Shown piece by piece: positions 37,288 to 49,069 of a stretch of 64,000 bases of DNA. The position numbers and the translations under genes were made by a program. This DNA comes from Molossus alvarezi. Lineage: Eukaryota; Chordata; Mammalia; Chiroptera; Molossidae. The notes under the pieces were generated by a model. It searched no databases. It saw only the letters and a list, made by a program, of their open reading frames with translations, and was not told where the DNA came from. Position 1 is the first letter of the stretch, and every line of letters begins with the position of its first letter. The DNA is taken from contig CM073890.1 of assembly GCA_037176705.1 (NCBI GenBank), forward strand, positions 96,958,591 through 97,022,590, given 5' to 3'.

Positions 37288-39152
37288 AGAGCGAAAACAC
37301 CCTTTATTAGCTGCAACACCCAAACCACAGAAAGGGAATTCCTTTGGATGAATCCATTCTTAAAAACTGAACGCACATCTATTTTTTTTTTTTTAATTTT
37401 GTAAAAGGCTTTCTAAGGCTATAAGCAGTTAATCTGAACAAAACAAAACAAAATCACATATAAAATTCACCCATGTACGTAGCCCACCCAATTGCTAGGT
37501 AAGTGAACATCTCCCATTTTCATATTTTGGTTTATCATGCATCTGAAGACAGTGCTGCTTTCTTCTTTGTTTAGAGTCACTATTTTCAACGTGACTGTGA
37601 TGAAGCATTTAAGCAAATGTGGAACCATTTTTGCAAAGCATTTATAGTCGTTTGACTTTGACAGAGCTATAAATAGAAGCAAAATAATTTCCTCAAACAT
37701 TTCTTTTTTGTTATCGTGTCTCAGAAATGGCATATCCCTTTTGAATAACTTGTTATACAGTATAGTATGCATAAATATTACACTACAATGCATTAAAATA
37801 ATTTTATATATATATATCTCTATTATATATCTCTCCAGTATGTGTGAGTTTATCTGTATTGAGAGAGTTGTGTTGTGCTGTCTATTGTTACTGTGGTTAA
37901 ATTGGCCATTTCTGAGACAGCTTTGGTTTCCAAAAAAAGAAGGAAAAAAAAAAAAAAAAAGAATAAGAATGGTGCCCTTTGACTGATTAGTAATAGCAAA
38001 TAAGCAACAAAATGTGGCTCTGAAAATAATAACACTGAAGAAATAATACTCTAATTTGATGTACAGTCTATGGCACTTCATGAGAATCCTTAACAACATG
38101 GTACTTAAAGCCATGATGTGCTTTAAAAGATACACAGTTGTGGTTTTGCTTGGCACATTCATCTCTGTCAGATCCCTCCCTCACCACACCTTACAATCTA
38201 TTACATTAAAAATATTACTCTTAAACAAAAATGACTGTGCATGCATGCTCTCGTCTATAATGGCAATTTTAAATACAAGGTGCACCTTTGTTATTTGTAA
38301 ACCTTGAAAGAAATAAACTTATTTTTTTAAAAAAATTATATCTTGGTCTACAGACGTACCAATACATAATAGAATCATGGTTACACCATAGTCTGTCTTT
38401 TCAAGATGGCATGAATAGATAGGAAACTAATCAGGTATGCACGTGTGAATGCATAACTCTGTGCTAGAAAAGAAAGACGATGTTGTTCTTCTAGACAGGT
38501 ATGTCACCTCAGCACAAATATCAATTAAATGTACAAAGTGTATAGGCAACAGTGTGCAGTGGATTTCCGTGTTGTCTTCTCTTCTGGTTAACATGCAATA
38601 TGTGGATGTCTTGTGGCTGAGGGGTTTTTGTGTGGGTTGCTTGACAGTATATACAGTATGGCTAATGATCTCGTCCTTTACTCTAACCAAGCACACTGTC
38701 CTTTCCGCTGTAGTATGATCTGGAAAGGAAAAGAGAGAGTCTTTGTTACAACAGACAACGTCTCAAAGCAGTTTCCCATATCTACTTAACAGGAAATTTT
38801 CATTTGTTGATTTCAAGTGTGAACACAGACACATTCAATGTCTATCTTCACATAAAAACAAAAAAACAAGTACACATGGATCTAAATTTGTTTATCCCCT
38901 GTATGAGAATAAAATGACATGCACAGTTTAATAAAACTGTAGACTCTGCTCAAATACTAAACAGAAAGTGTAAAACAAATTTGCAGAATCAAGAGGCATA
39001 ATATAGCCGAGCTCTTTGTTAGCACTGTCGTTGTGGGGTTGAATTTAAATTCACTTTACTCCTCTTTTAAAGTTAATAGGTTTCAAGAGTAATGGTTTTG
39101 CTTACAAAATTAAGATCCATGCAACAAGCCCTATTGAACACACAGTGCACTA

Positions 39153-39363
39153 TACAGATGGTCCCTGACTTAGGGTGGCTCGACTTAATACTTCTTCGGC
39201 TTTGCGATGGTGCAGAAACGCTAAGTGTGTAGTGGAAACCAGCCACGCCACGCTATGATGTCCGGTAGGTGAAGTGTACTAAATGCTTTTCAACTTTCGA
39301 TGCTTTCAACTTATAACGGGCTTATGGGGATCAAACCTCATCTTAAGTCGAGGAGCATCTGCA
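39153..39363. mobile_element. Non-autonomous Tigger-like DNA transposon relic
   Basis: The ends are imperfect inverted repeats (CAGATGGTCCCTGACTTA and, reversed, CAGATGCTCCTCGACTTA). The interior resembles a common ancient mammalian palindromic DNA element. I am not certain of the family name. Confidence 0.6.
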
Positions 39364-40099
39364 TGTGGGTGCTTGATTAGCACAGTAAGTGTTTAGGGGG
39401 GAACAGAATAATATTTTAACTGTTCTGGGTAATTTAAAGTTTGGGGCAATTTTTTCCTAAAGCTAAGAAAAATAAATATTATTCCTTATGCGCCTAATGA
39501 ATTAAGGTTAAACAGATGTCACACTGTACCTGCAAGTATTTCTGGTTTTTACATGAAATTTGTTCTCATCAGAGAATCTTTACACATTAAAAGTATACTT
39601 TAGAACACAGCCTTGGGAAGGAAAGACATCACCATTTTGCTGCACTCAAAACCAGTTTAAATATTGCAACTCATGAAAATGCCCAATCATTTGTTATATA
39701 AACAGACTGTTAAGAGACTAAGCTTCAACACAGACAAATCCACCTGTCCCCTAACCGCTGGACTTATGGCCATTGGATATCGTATTTTTCAACCTGGATT
39801 AGTGCTAAGAAATAGAACACAGTTACATATATACTGTATGTGCCAAGCATACCTAATTGACTAGAAAAGCTTGAAACAGGTTTTTTATCATGTCAAAAGA
39901 ACTCTTCTTTGAAACCTACATCCTACTAAGTAATGTGCTTATTCAAAACTGTGGCTATTGTTCAGAAAAGTAAGACTTATTATCCGAACTGCATAGAGAG
40001 AGCTTATGAACGAGATGAAAATCATTTTCAGTCATTTAATTCATAACTGAAGCATGTCTTTGGTAGTACTTCCCAGCATCTCTCGTTTCTTTCTTGAAT

Positions 40100-40480
40100 G
40101 GCTTTCAAATATTTTCTCCCCTTTCCTGCACGGGCTCAACCTCTGTCCAGCCTCACTGCACAGTCATCCCTGGGCCGCTGACCGAGTTCCCTGCCTCCAC
40201 CTCCTGACTCCGCACACCGGCCCTTCTCCTGCAAGTCCCGCTCTCCTCCTCCTCTCTGGAACGACCTCCTTTGTCCAAGCTCACTTACTTTCTAACTCTG
40301 TTGGGAGAGTTCCAAGAAAAATGTATGCAGACCTCTCCTATCTAATAGAGCGTGCTGAAATTCCAACTTGATCTCTTTGCCGACCTGCCTCTCTCTCACT
40401 GGCATGGTAACTAGCATACAGTAGCACCATTAAGTGATTTGTAAATGTGTTAATGAAGAGAAATGAATGAAAGAAAGCAA
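40100..40480 (+). mobile_element. L2-like LINE 3' fragment
   Basis: The C/T-rich clause with TCTCTGGAACGACCTCC and the ending resembling TTAAGTGATTTGTAAATGTGTTAATGAA are typical of an old L2 3' end. Strongly diverged. Confidence 0.4.
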
Positions 40481-40905
40481 CGGAGATGCAGTTTTAAATA
40501 TTCTGGCTCTTTCTAAATATAAAAATAATTATGTAATATACTTCTGGAGCACGTATGAAACCTTGGATGCATGCAGACTGAAAGAAACACATCCTCTAAG
40601 CATGAAAAATGACCACCTGTGCAAGTGTCTAAGTCGATGTGTCTGAAGGCAAACCACAGGGTTCTAACCATGTTTGAGCAATGGCAATATTTTCAGAAAT
40701 TATATGCTCCTCCAAGGTGACTATTTCAAAGTACCCCACGTTCATTTGGCTATGTGGATATGTGTATGCATACATGTGAATGTGTGTATATAATTTATTT
40801 AAAGTCAGACTCATTCCATGCTAATTAATGACCCTGTGTGGTGAAGCATGTTGTCATTTAAGATTTTTACCAAAAACTTTTTTTAAAAAATTAATGAGGC
40901 TCTAC

Positions 40906-41105
40906 AACGTAGGGGTCAGGAAACTACTGTCTGTGAGCCAAATCCAGCCTGCTGCCTATTTTGCAAATAAAGTTTTATTGGAACACAGCCACACCCTTTC
41001 GCTTCCATATTGTTTCTGGCAGAGTTGAGTAGCTGTGACAGAAAACACACGGCCAGAAATATTTATTATACAGTCTTTTAAGAAAACTGTTTGCCACTCC
41101 CTGGT
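40906..41105. mobile_element. hAT-Charlie-type MER relic
   Basis: It runs from AGGGGTCAGGAAACTACTG through the characteristic AAAGTTTTATTGGAACACAG core to a complementary end GTTTGCCACTCCCTGG. That matches an old, widespread mammalian hAT non-autonomous family. The exact subfamily is not determined. Confidence 0.7.
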
Positions 41106-41404
41106 CTACGCCTTCTATTTAAATTTAAGTCATATTTTTTCTTCATGCTTAGGTTTATTTCTAATATTTAAAAAAGGCAATGTTTATTTTCCCTAAGTAT
41201 TATGTATATTTAAGTGATATTAACATATTTATTACAAATGTGGTTTATAAAATTCCTCACAATCCACCTAAGATAAAAATATGAGCTCTATATAAGTACT
41301 TTCTCTGAAGTTTTGCAAAAAATTTCTTAAATGCATTACACAGTTATTATCTTAAAAAAAACAACCACCACAAATATACATTATATATTATATAATAAAC
41401 TTAC

Positions 41405-41479
41405 TGTTTAGTGATGAAAATTCTACATCTGGGTAACATACTTGTGGCTAGTCAGATGTTCGGCAGATATTATGGGTAT
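41405..41479 (-). CDS. MBNL1: MBNL1 last coding exon (two alternative stops)
   Basis: The 75-nt exon follows TTTGCTAG. After the 95-nt exon it encodes IPIISAEHLTSHKYVTQM and a TAG at 41423-41425. If the 95-nt exon is skipped it is read in another frame as (G/A)TACCCAT..., giving DTHNICRTSD and a TAG at 41448-41450. Both C-termini are, to my knowledge, real MBNL1 isoform ends. The exon closes with the strong donor ACA/GTAAGT, leaving 18 nt (main stop) or 43 nt (alternative stop) before the exon junction. Both distances are under the roughly 50-55-nt threshold for nonsense-mediated decay. The next upstream AG is 104 nt from the acceptor. Confidence 0.93.
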
Positions 41480-44448
41480 CTAGCAAATAAAAAATTATTT
41501 AATGAATGACCCATGCAAGCAAGCCAACAACCAAGAGATGAAAACATTTCCATATTAAATTTTTTTTAAGAAAAGTGAAATTCAGCTGTGAGGTGATAGT
41601 CCTTATCTGGTCAACATAACAGTAAGTTAATATAAACAAAATGCCAAAGTAGCAACTAATTTTTTAAATCTCTGTTAAACACCATTCTATAAATGTTATC
41701 GGATTTTAAGAAGTAAGAAAAGTAAAACTATCAAAAATTCATGCAGAGCGGTAATCGAAAGAAGCCCTCTTTGTTGGCCTACACACACACCCACCCCTGT
41801 GGTTCGGTTATTCCGTAATCCAAACAGCAAAGTAGAAAATGTCTTGCTTACTTTTGTGCAACCAATTTCTAACTTTTTTTGTTGTTGTTCAACTTATGGT
41901 GTCTAACTTTTATTTTTCCAATTTAAAATACCAGGTAAGAATTATAAAGGAGTATTTCAAAAGAAATGGATAAGAACATAAATTTACATCACAACCGATT
42001 TCTGAATCCTGATTGCACATTATAATTATTATTATTTATTTTTTGGTATTTTAGATGGGCAAGAGAATTTAAAAACTTGAGAGAAAATACAATAAGAAAC
42101 CAATACAGAAGTGACTTATTTCAATAGTCCCCAAAGAAGCCAAGAACTTCCAATATGTCACATGAGTCTCCTCCAACCCAGAATCGTGGCTGCTAACCTC
42201 AGAGAGGCCACGTGATAGATTAAGACTGTCAGGGGACAGGAAGCACGGCTTCTCACACTCTGTCTGATCCGTTTCCTACTGTGTCATCTTGACCAAAGCA
42301 CTTCACTACCGCCTGCCTAAGTTTCTGCATCTAAAAAATGGCACTCATCCCACTTCAGCAAGGATGGTGGGAGAACAGTGAAGTCACATACATGAAGGCA
42401 TTTTTGTTGATGTTTCAATTTAGATGTCCTAGACTAGTTCAACATATTACAATCCACCGTCTGGAGTGTAAATTAATATGTCTCTATTTTATTTCCATTT
42501 CTCAGCTGACATCTTTACACAATTTTACAGCATTGGCAAATGGCACGAAAATGTGCTCCAAGCATAATGAAGCTTCTCATACCATTTTTCCTGCTGCTGC
42601 AGGACAGGATGTTGCACCCAACAGTGTAGAAGCATCAAGGATGGGGCTGTCGAAACATACCAAGGACCTTCAACACCAATCGATGCAGATGAAGGGCCAG
42701 CTATAAACTTCTGCATGCATGCAGGCTGCATTTTGTGGCATCAGCTATTTCCAGCATCGCTAATGTACTGCAGGCATATACATATGTATGTATATGTAGA
42801 TATAATATATGTGTGTATATATATATCCATTCCCTTTTCTTTCTTTTGGTTGTAAAACAGTATGAAGATCCAAGATTATGCATGAAATGGTCACAGCACA
42901 ATGCAAAAAGTAAAGTGTCCCCTACAACCCAGGTGGCCAAGGGCATGTTGAAATTTGCTTTGCTATAGTTCTGCTTACACCAGCAATTCTATAGTCATAC
43001 ATGGTACACACAGGAGAATTAGGCATCATTGATTCACACCATAAATGGATTGCATTACATCCATTAAGAAATTTCTGCCGTAGATTACTTACTAATGTGC
43101 TACATATGCAGAATCTAGCATTCTTGTAAATGAGTCTGATGTGTGAACATAAATCCAGGGCTATCTTGAAAAGCTTCAGAAAAACTAATGAATGATCTTT
43201 GCCAAGCAATGTTTAAAGCTTGTATGAATCTTTAAGATACATCCATTTTGGTATACTGCTTGCGAAAGTTTTTAATGGCTATACTAATAGCTTAGAGTTG
43301 TTCTTCAACAGTACACAGTGTGTGGTAGAAACAAGGTGGCCATTGCTCAGAGCAGCAACTAGAAATTCAAATGGTACTTAATTGGTCTTCTCTTCCCAAA
43401 GGGGCAACATGTTGATTCCTGCCTGATACGGGTTCTTTTGAGATTCACTTGGCTGCGTCTAATCTTAGTGTGTGGGTTATGTAAAATTTTATTTGGCTCT
43501 AAATTTGTTCATATCCTATTACCCCTACCGAACTTGGCTTTCGTAACAAACATATCTGTGTATTCAAGCCAAAACCTACTTTATGTATATTTGATTTTTT
43601 AATCCAACCAGTATTTTTTAGAACATAGTTTGTAATAGGATCAGAAAATACTCATTGAGAATTCATGTCGATTTTTAAATTTTGAATATTTCAATAATCA
43701 TTTTCTTTTAAATAGGCATTTTCGTACATCATAACATTTAAATTTCTGGAACAGATCCCTTTTACTTAAAAGTAACCTGTGTAATCGTTACTCTATAAAC
43801 TTGTATGAAACACAGAATTTATGTCTTTTTTTCTTCATAACTCCCCAACATTTATGCTGGGCAATTATAGAAATGAATTTTATATTTTCACTTAAAGCAC
43901 TAAGAATCAAAACTTGAACATGAATTTAATCTATTTTGGATATGCAATCTGCTTATCAAACCAAACTACAACAAATTCATAACAAACTCTATTTACAAGA
44001 GTGGTCATTTGTGGCATATGTCACACATTTAAAATATTGTGCTTTTCATTCAGAATTTAGGCAAGAACTAAGAAATTGCACATACCAGATATTTATCATT
44101 TAAAAAAACTAAAAATTATGTACATTTTTTGATGGGTCAAAATACCTGCATGATTGGTTGAGACCAAGTGAGAATTGCTTGTGTAAATATCATTTTAGTA
44201 GCTTTAGAAATGGAGCTGCGACAACTTCGGAGCACTTATCAACGGCAACAAAGCATTCTGCTGCTCGTCACAGAGGATGTGTAGGCCAACAAGAGGAGTC
44301 TTTGGAAACCCCATGCTCGTAAAGCACCCACCCAGCCCTCACGTACACTCGACCCCGCCGACCTCACGGGGATCCACGTGCGTCAGGGCTGTTGCACTGA
44401 GCCCTACCAGAGTTGGTTTTTAAGAAACAAAGCTGTAAATTAGCAAAC
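41480..44448 (-). other. MBNL1 intron between the 95-nt exon and the stop exon
   Basis: 2969 nt of AT-rich sequence without a SINE. A short TA/TG-rich microsatellite lies at 42776-42828. I see no other feature. Confidence 0.75.
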
Positions 44449-44543
44449 CTGGTTGGCTGTGGCTGTTGCAGCGAAGGGAACACTTGTGGCAGATGTTGTT
44501 GCTGCGGACACAGTGGCTGGCGTAGCACCGTGCACCATGGGAA
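44449..44543 (-). CDS. MBNL1: MBNL1 95-nt alternative exon ([12 protein letters not shown]...)
   Basis: The exon completes a Val codon and encodes [22 protein letters not shown] and on to FAATATANQ, a Ser/Thr/Ala-rich low-complexity segment. Its length is not a multiple of three (enters phase 1, leaves phase 0), so its inclusion decides the reading frame of the final coding exon. Inclusion gives IPIISAEHLTSHKYVTQM-stop; exclusion gives DTHNICRTSD-stop. The donor CAG/GTTTGC is weak at positions +3 and +4. The acceptor is CCCTCCGAAAG. No other AG occurs for 223 nt upstream, the longest such interval at any exon in the window. Confidence 0.95.
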
Positions 44544-44545
44544 CT

Positions 44546-44768
44546 TTCGGAGGGAAAATCATATAAGCAAACATACAGAAGAGTGTAGCAATATGGAAAC
44601 CATGGCAACATGGAGGAGATAATTGGGCATGGCATTTATCACAGCAGTAAGCCATGTGACGGGACATCATCACCAGCGAGTGACATGCAATCACAGCGCA
44701 AAGCAGGACAACATTCCAAGGAGAGAAGGGGTAGGGGGATGAAAGAGAAAAAAAAGGGGAAAAAAAAG
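44546..44768 (-). promoter_or_regulatory. 223-nt AG-exclusion zone with YGCY motifs before the 95-nt exon
   Basis: From 44546 to 44768 the transcript strand contains no AG. Its distal end (about 44730-44768) is strongly T/C-rich, a good candidate polypyrimidine tract far from the acceptor. Nine YGCY motifs lie in the nearer 160 nt. The layout repeats that of the 54-nt exon. Confidence 0.75.
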
Positions 44769-45233
44769 CTTGTTACCATCAAATCAAGAAAATTGACACA
44801 AACAGGCTAAATTTGCTAAGTCAAAAACAAGGATTTTATATAGTGTTCATAGTCAGACATTAGAAATCTAAGTCAAAGTACAGGTATTTACTTCATATAT
44901 ACAGTTAACAGTTTGAATGAAAGTAATTTTTCTTATTTACTATTATAAAAATATACAATATATTACTTTTATGAGATAGATTTTTTTTTTTACACACTAG
45001 AACTCATAGTCCAATCAAAATCCACCAAAGGTGACTAAAGGAAAGTTGTGTGTAAAGAAAACGTTTATGTGAGTCCATGTCAATTAAATAGGAAATGACA
45101 TTTAATTGACAGGTGTTAGTAAAAGGGAAATGGACTTGCCCAATAGATACAAGTTAAACTTAGCAGTGGATTTTGAGGGGCTGTGAGGTGCACCATAGGT
45201 TTAAGATAATCAAGAAACAAAGCTGGCACCTAC

Positions 45234-45269
45234 CAACACTTGTAGCGGGTGTCATGCACAATATTGAGC
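45234..45269 (-). CDS. MBNL1: MBNL1 36-nt alternative exon (SILCMTPATSV)
   Basis: Twelve codons' worth of sequence starts and ends in phase 1 and reads (G)SILCMTPATSV plus one base. In published work this cassette (usually exon 7) promotes MBNL1 self-association and is developmentally regulated. Its length is a multiple of three, so skipping leaves the frame unchanged. The acceptor is ATGATGGGCAG, lacking a local pyrimidine tract, and no other AG lies within 131 nt upstream. The donor TTG/GTAGGT is moderate. UGCAUG, the RBFOX element, occurs once inside the exon (45253-45258) and once just upstream (45278-45283). Confidence 0.96.
45253..45258 (-). promoter_or_regulatory. UGCAUG (RBFOX-type) motif inside the 36-nt exon
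   Basis: TGCATG spans the Cys-Met codons of this exon (positions 12-17 of 36). Together with the copy 20 nt upstream it makes a closely spaced pair. Coding constraint alone could also preserve it. Confidence 0.5.
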
Positions 45270-45271
45270 CT

Positions 45272-45402
45272 GCCCATCATGCATTGCAACAGGAAGGTGG
45301 ATTTGAAAGGGAAAAGAATTAAAACATCCCATCACACGTGTAATTAGGAAATTCATTTGAACAAAGAAGAAAAATTGTTATTATGGGAACAGTGGCATGT
45401 AA
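45272..45402 (-). promoter_or_regulatory. AG-exclusion zone before the 36-nt exon
   Basis: The transcript strand has no AG in these 131 nt; the next one is at 45403-45404. The acceptor itself sits in purine-rich sequence. By analogy with the 54-nt exon this predicts a branch point well over 60 nt upstream. Only one YGCY motif is visible here, so the regulator may differ from that of the 54-nt and 95-nt exons. Confidence 0.7.
45278..45283 (-). promoter_or_regulatory. UGCAUG (RBFOX-type) motif just upstream of the 36-nt exon
   Basis: TGCATG on the transcript strand ends 9 nt before the first exon base. RBFOX proteins bound upstream of a cassette exon usually repress it. The motif is seen directly; binding is inferred. 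Confidence 0.55.
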
Positions 45403-47779
45403 CTGTCAGCACAATCAAATCATACAATAGCACAGTGATCAATTAGAACTAGTCTCGAGTGAGGAATAAAAGCCAGTTCAACTGTGTGCTGGTACACTTT
45501 GTTTCTCCTAAGTGCTGCCTAGAAATACAAGTATTTTGGAAAAGGGTTTTAAACTGCTTAGTTCTTTGAAAAATAATCCTGTAATCTGGTTTGTTTTACC
45601 CTGGTTACTAGCCATCTTGCAGCTTTGCCATTTCTGACTTTAACACATAAACACATTAACTTTTAAAAAAAAATATTGAGCACATGTTAAATAATCAAAA
45701 TTATTATTTATCATTAAAATGCTAAATAGTTCAATGCACCAAACTGACTTAACAATGTAATGAAACCAAAACATTCATTTTCGTTCCCTTGGCTTTGTTT
45801 TCCTGTTCACGGTAGCAGCAGCCACACAGACATGGAAGAGGCTGTGATCACCCACAGGGAATTTTACTTGGAGGGATACCAAGCCCTAAATTATGCGTAA
45901 AGAGAAAGTGAAACTTCCACACTGCCTGAGCTTGAATTTAAATGTAGGAAGAATATTTTGAGGGGATATACTTGGTATCCGGGAAAACAGACTAGTTTTC
46001 TTTGCTGGTTTAGACTCTCAGGACTTCCTGGTATAGCAAATATTCTACTAAATTTCACACACACAAAATTGGTAACCAGACTTCAGTAAAAACCCTGAAT
46101 GGCAGATAATGAAGACACATACATTACATACGCAGTATTGCCACTGACGTTCACAACTGTTTGGCCACGTGTTCAATCAGTATTACACAGTATTCCCTTT
46201 TCTCTGACACACAAACATTGAAAAAGCTCATGTATTTGACCGAGTATAGGGCACTTTCCCACATACAGAACCGCTGTTCTCTCTACGAGATTATTTTAGA
46301 CTTCTAGATTTTAAAAATTCCAATGAGTCTGTGCTTCTCTCTAAAGCTTGGCACATCCTATTTACATACTAGCAGCATCTGGGATAAACACTTGTGAGAA
46401 AAATATCTGCCAATTGAGTCTTGTCAGAGATAGCACTGCAAAACAAAGCTGCCATTGACAACCACGGATTACTCAACCGGCATCCCTAGAACAGCTGCAA
46501 AGAGTCTGTTATCACCATTAGACTGTGGGCACAACGATCAGTGGTTAAACTCAGTAAGCGAGCTAAGGAGGCACCCTCTCAGGTGGAGCACTGTTACAGC
46601 GGTAGGCATCATTTAAGCCACTTGAAAATCTCTGTCATTTGCTACAACTACTGGGTCAAAGACTCATGAAAGACAACACAAACAAACCAGCAAAGACAAA
46701 GACGTCAATTTGAGAAAGTAGGAGCAAGCAAAATTTAATAGTAATATGGGGTCAAGAACCTGCGAAATCGCTATCCTCTAATGGGAGGGCCAGAGGATGA
46801 GATGAGTGGAAAAGAATAACGTGGCATTTCAGGAATATTACAGCCAGTTTCCACATCGTACAGGTTATATGCTTTAAATGTATTATTTATTATTATGCTG
46901 CAATTTGCCTATTATATTTCATCCCATGCATAATTAAGCCTGCACATGCTGAAAATGAGTTAACCTTACCCCATCTCTCTAAAATACTGAAGCTTTTATT
47001 ATTTGAATGTTAGTGTGAGTTATCGTCCTCATTACCATTATAACCAGTGCACACAGTTTTGAGAGGGATTTGCAGCAAATAAACATAAGGCAGCAATGAC
47101 AATACTAGCTAGGGTACGTAACTGACATATATGGAGACAGAATGCTGTAGGACCCACTTACCAAAAACAAAACCACTTTTGAAATGACCGTCATATCCAT
47201 CTTAATATCAATAGGTTTGAGCTTTACTAATAACGATGCACAAATAGCCAATTGAATTTTTTTTCCTCAATTTTCAGAAGGCCAAATTTAAGCGAGTGTA
47301 TTTGTCAATTTCAAATGTCCCCTATGAAGATATTTGCGTAGCAGAATGGTGTATTTCTGAGGAATGCATTACTTTAATTACACGGCTTTTAAATTTAAAG
47401 TTTCTAATCAATCTCCATGAAGGAAAAACTAGGAAAACAATTTTACAAGTGAGATGTATAGAGAGTTAAAAATATTTCAAAGAGAAGGGAAAGAAATAGA
47501 AGAGAGAAAAAGAGTTATAATGGAGATTGGTTTGGAGGTTCAATTTAGATGTGATAATTCTAGCTTATCTAGGTGTATTTTGGTAAGAAATATAAAGCTG
47601 ATTTAAGGTCTTCTAAAAATAATTTTTATCATCCAGGACTAAAAGTTCATAATCAATCGACTTATCTCAAAATTAATATCCAAAAAGCCACAATGTCATA
47701 TAATTTATTCCTGTTCCTATTCAATCTGTTGAATGCTACTCTGTTGCACTATTAAATTCAAGAAATAACAAATAAAACT

Positions 47780-48000
47780 TAGTGCTTACTTTGTTTCTGT
47801 CATTATTCTAAACTCTTAGGTCTCCTGTAAAACTGCTTGAAGAGAATGTGCTATCATATTATGTTTAAATCCCATTTAAAGATAACCTTACACAATAATT
47901 GACATTATTATCTTCATTTTACAGATGGGAAAACACAAATGTATGGTGAGATCATACTTTGTGGTAGAGCTGAATTTAAACTTCTAAGCCTGGTTTACAA
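47780..48000 (-). mobile_element. MIR SINE relic
   Basis: Antisense MIR core recognisable from ATTATCTTCATTTTACAGAT and the following gene-free tail. Old and diverged. Confidence 0.65.
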
Positions 48001-49069
48001 TTGCTATGCTAAGTTTCAAGTAAACTTATAACAAGTCATTACTTATAACAAAAGTGAAAAGCTGAAAACCTTTGTTTTATTTTCTTTCTTTAAAAAGAAC
48101 CCTGAGCCACTGAGTCTCCCCTTCTACCCCATCCCACCCCTGAGAAAGTGTCCTGGCTTTTTGTTTCCCTATTTCTGGTAGAGTTGCAATGCAACCCAAA
48201 GCTTAAGTTGCTTGAAGCAAACTTATTTTTAGATCTTTTATAAATAAGTCTACATTGATGGAGGGTGATATGCTTAGGGAAGAGAACAGAGGTGGGCTTC
48301 TGAGTATGGCAGGAAGGCAAAAATGGTTAGGGAGAGCAGAAGAAAAGTTTCTCAGGACTCTGGGTCTGAGAGCAGTTAGGCATGTAGCCTGTTCCTTTAC
48401 AATAGCTCAGTAGGTGACGCTTTCAAGGGAATGGAATGGGTTGCATGTGAGTCTGGGGTGCTGAGCTAAGGATGCTTGGACATAAGGCAGACACCGACCC
48501 CTGGAGTACCTGCCTTCAATAAATCTTGTAAGTATGGACAATGATTACATTAGCTGCGACCAGTGGTGACTGGAAGAGAAAAGAATAGGTCCCCTGAGCC
48601 CACGGGAATGCACAGGACCTCTCTTTGAGGGTGGGATGGGAGGGAGGAGGGGACGTGTGGACAGGGTCCTAGAATCTCAAGAACACCTAATATTTCTATC
48701 CAACACAATGAGATTAGCATTTAGAGTGGGATGTGATATAAATTAGGATATGAACTGGATATAATAGGATATAATAAGTAAAAGTGGTATTTCTTATACA
48801 CTCTACTTTTGGGGGTGAAACTTGTAACTACAATATAAGTAGACCATGGATTATGCACAATCTGTGCAAACACTAAGTTTAGTCTTGAAGAGTGAAGGTA
48901 AAAAAGAAATAGTATAATCTAAAATTTCAAAAAAATCTTCAATTTGAACTTAATGTATCTCTAAATGCGATGGAGTTAGGTGATCAGTAAGGGCTAGTTC
49001 TATAATTCCATCCTCCTAGATTCTTTTTTAGGTCTTTATGTAAAGAGCTCACACATACTGAGAGACTGT

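Larger units (their letters stand above)
35278..38719 (-). other. MBNL1: MBNL1 terminal 3'UTR exon (about 3.4 kb, non-coding)
   Basis: A textbook acceptor, CTCTTTTCCTTTCCAG, precedes ATCATACTACAGCGG at 38719. From there to about 35278 the transcript strand is A/T-rich, has no SINE insertion and shows only short simple-sequence tracts, as expected for a conserved UTR. Two AATAAA signals close it. The join of ACTAAACA (end of the last coding exon) to ATCATACTACAGCGG agrees with my recollection of the MBNL1 mRNA but was not checked against a database. Internal AATAAA signals at about 36397-36402, 36501-36506 and 37303-37308 could support shorter forms. A 231-codon open frame (37467-38162) lies inside it and is discussed under rejected items. 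Confidence 0.82.
38720..41404 (-). other. MBNL1 intron within the 3'UTR
   Basis: Bounded by GTAAGT and a pyrimidine-rich CAG. It contains a Tigger-like DNA-transposon relic (39153-39363), an L2-like segment (about 40100-40480) and a hAT-type relic (40906-41105). The remainder shows no gene or repeat that I recognise. Confidence 0.75.

Noticed and set aside
37467..38162. A 231-codon minus-strand open frame inside the MBNL1 3'UTR exon
   Set aside because: It is rich in Ile, Leu, Phe and Lys as expected from AT-rich sequence, spans a poly-T tract coding for a long Phe run, has no known domain, and lies in untranslated mRNA. Ribosome profiling or codon-substitution analysis would be needed to revive it.
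44413..44622. Plus-strand frame opposite the 95-nt exon
   Set aside because: Antisense shadow; the minus-strand reading has the correct phases and MBNL1 sequence.
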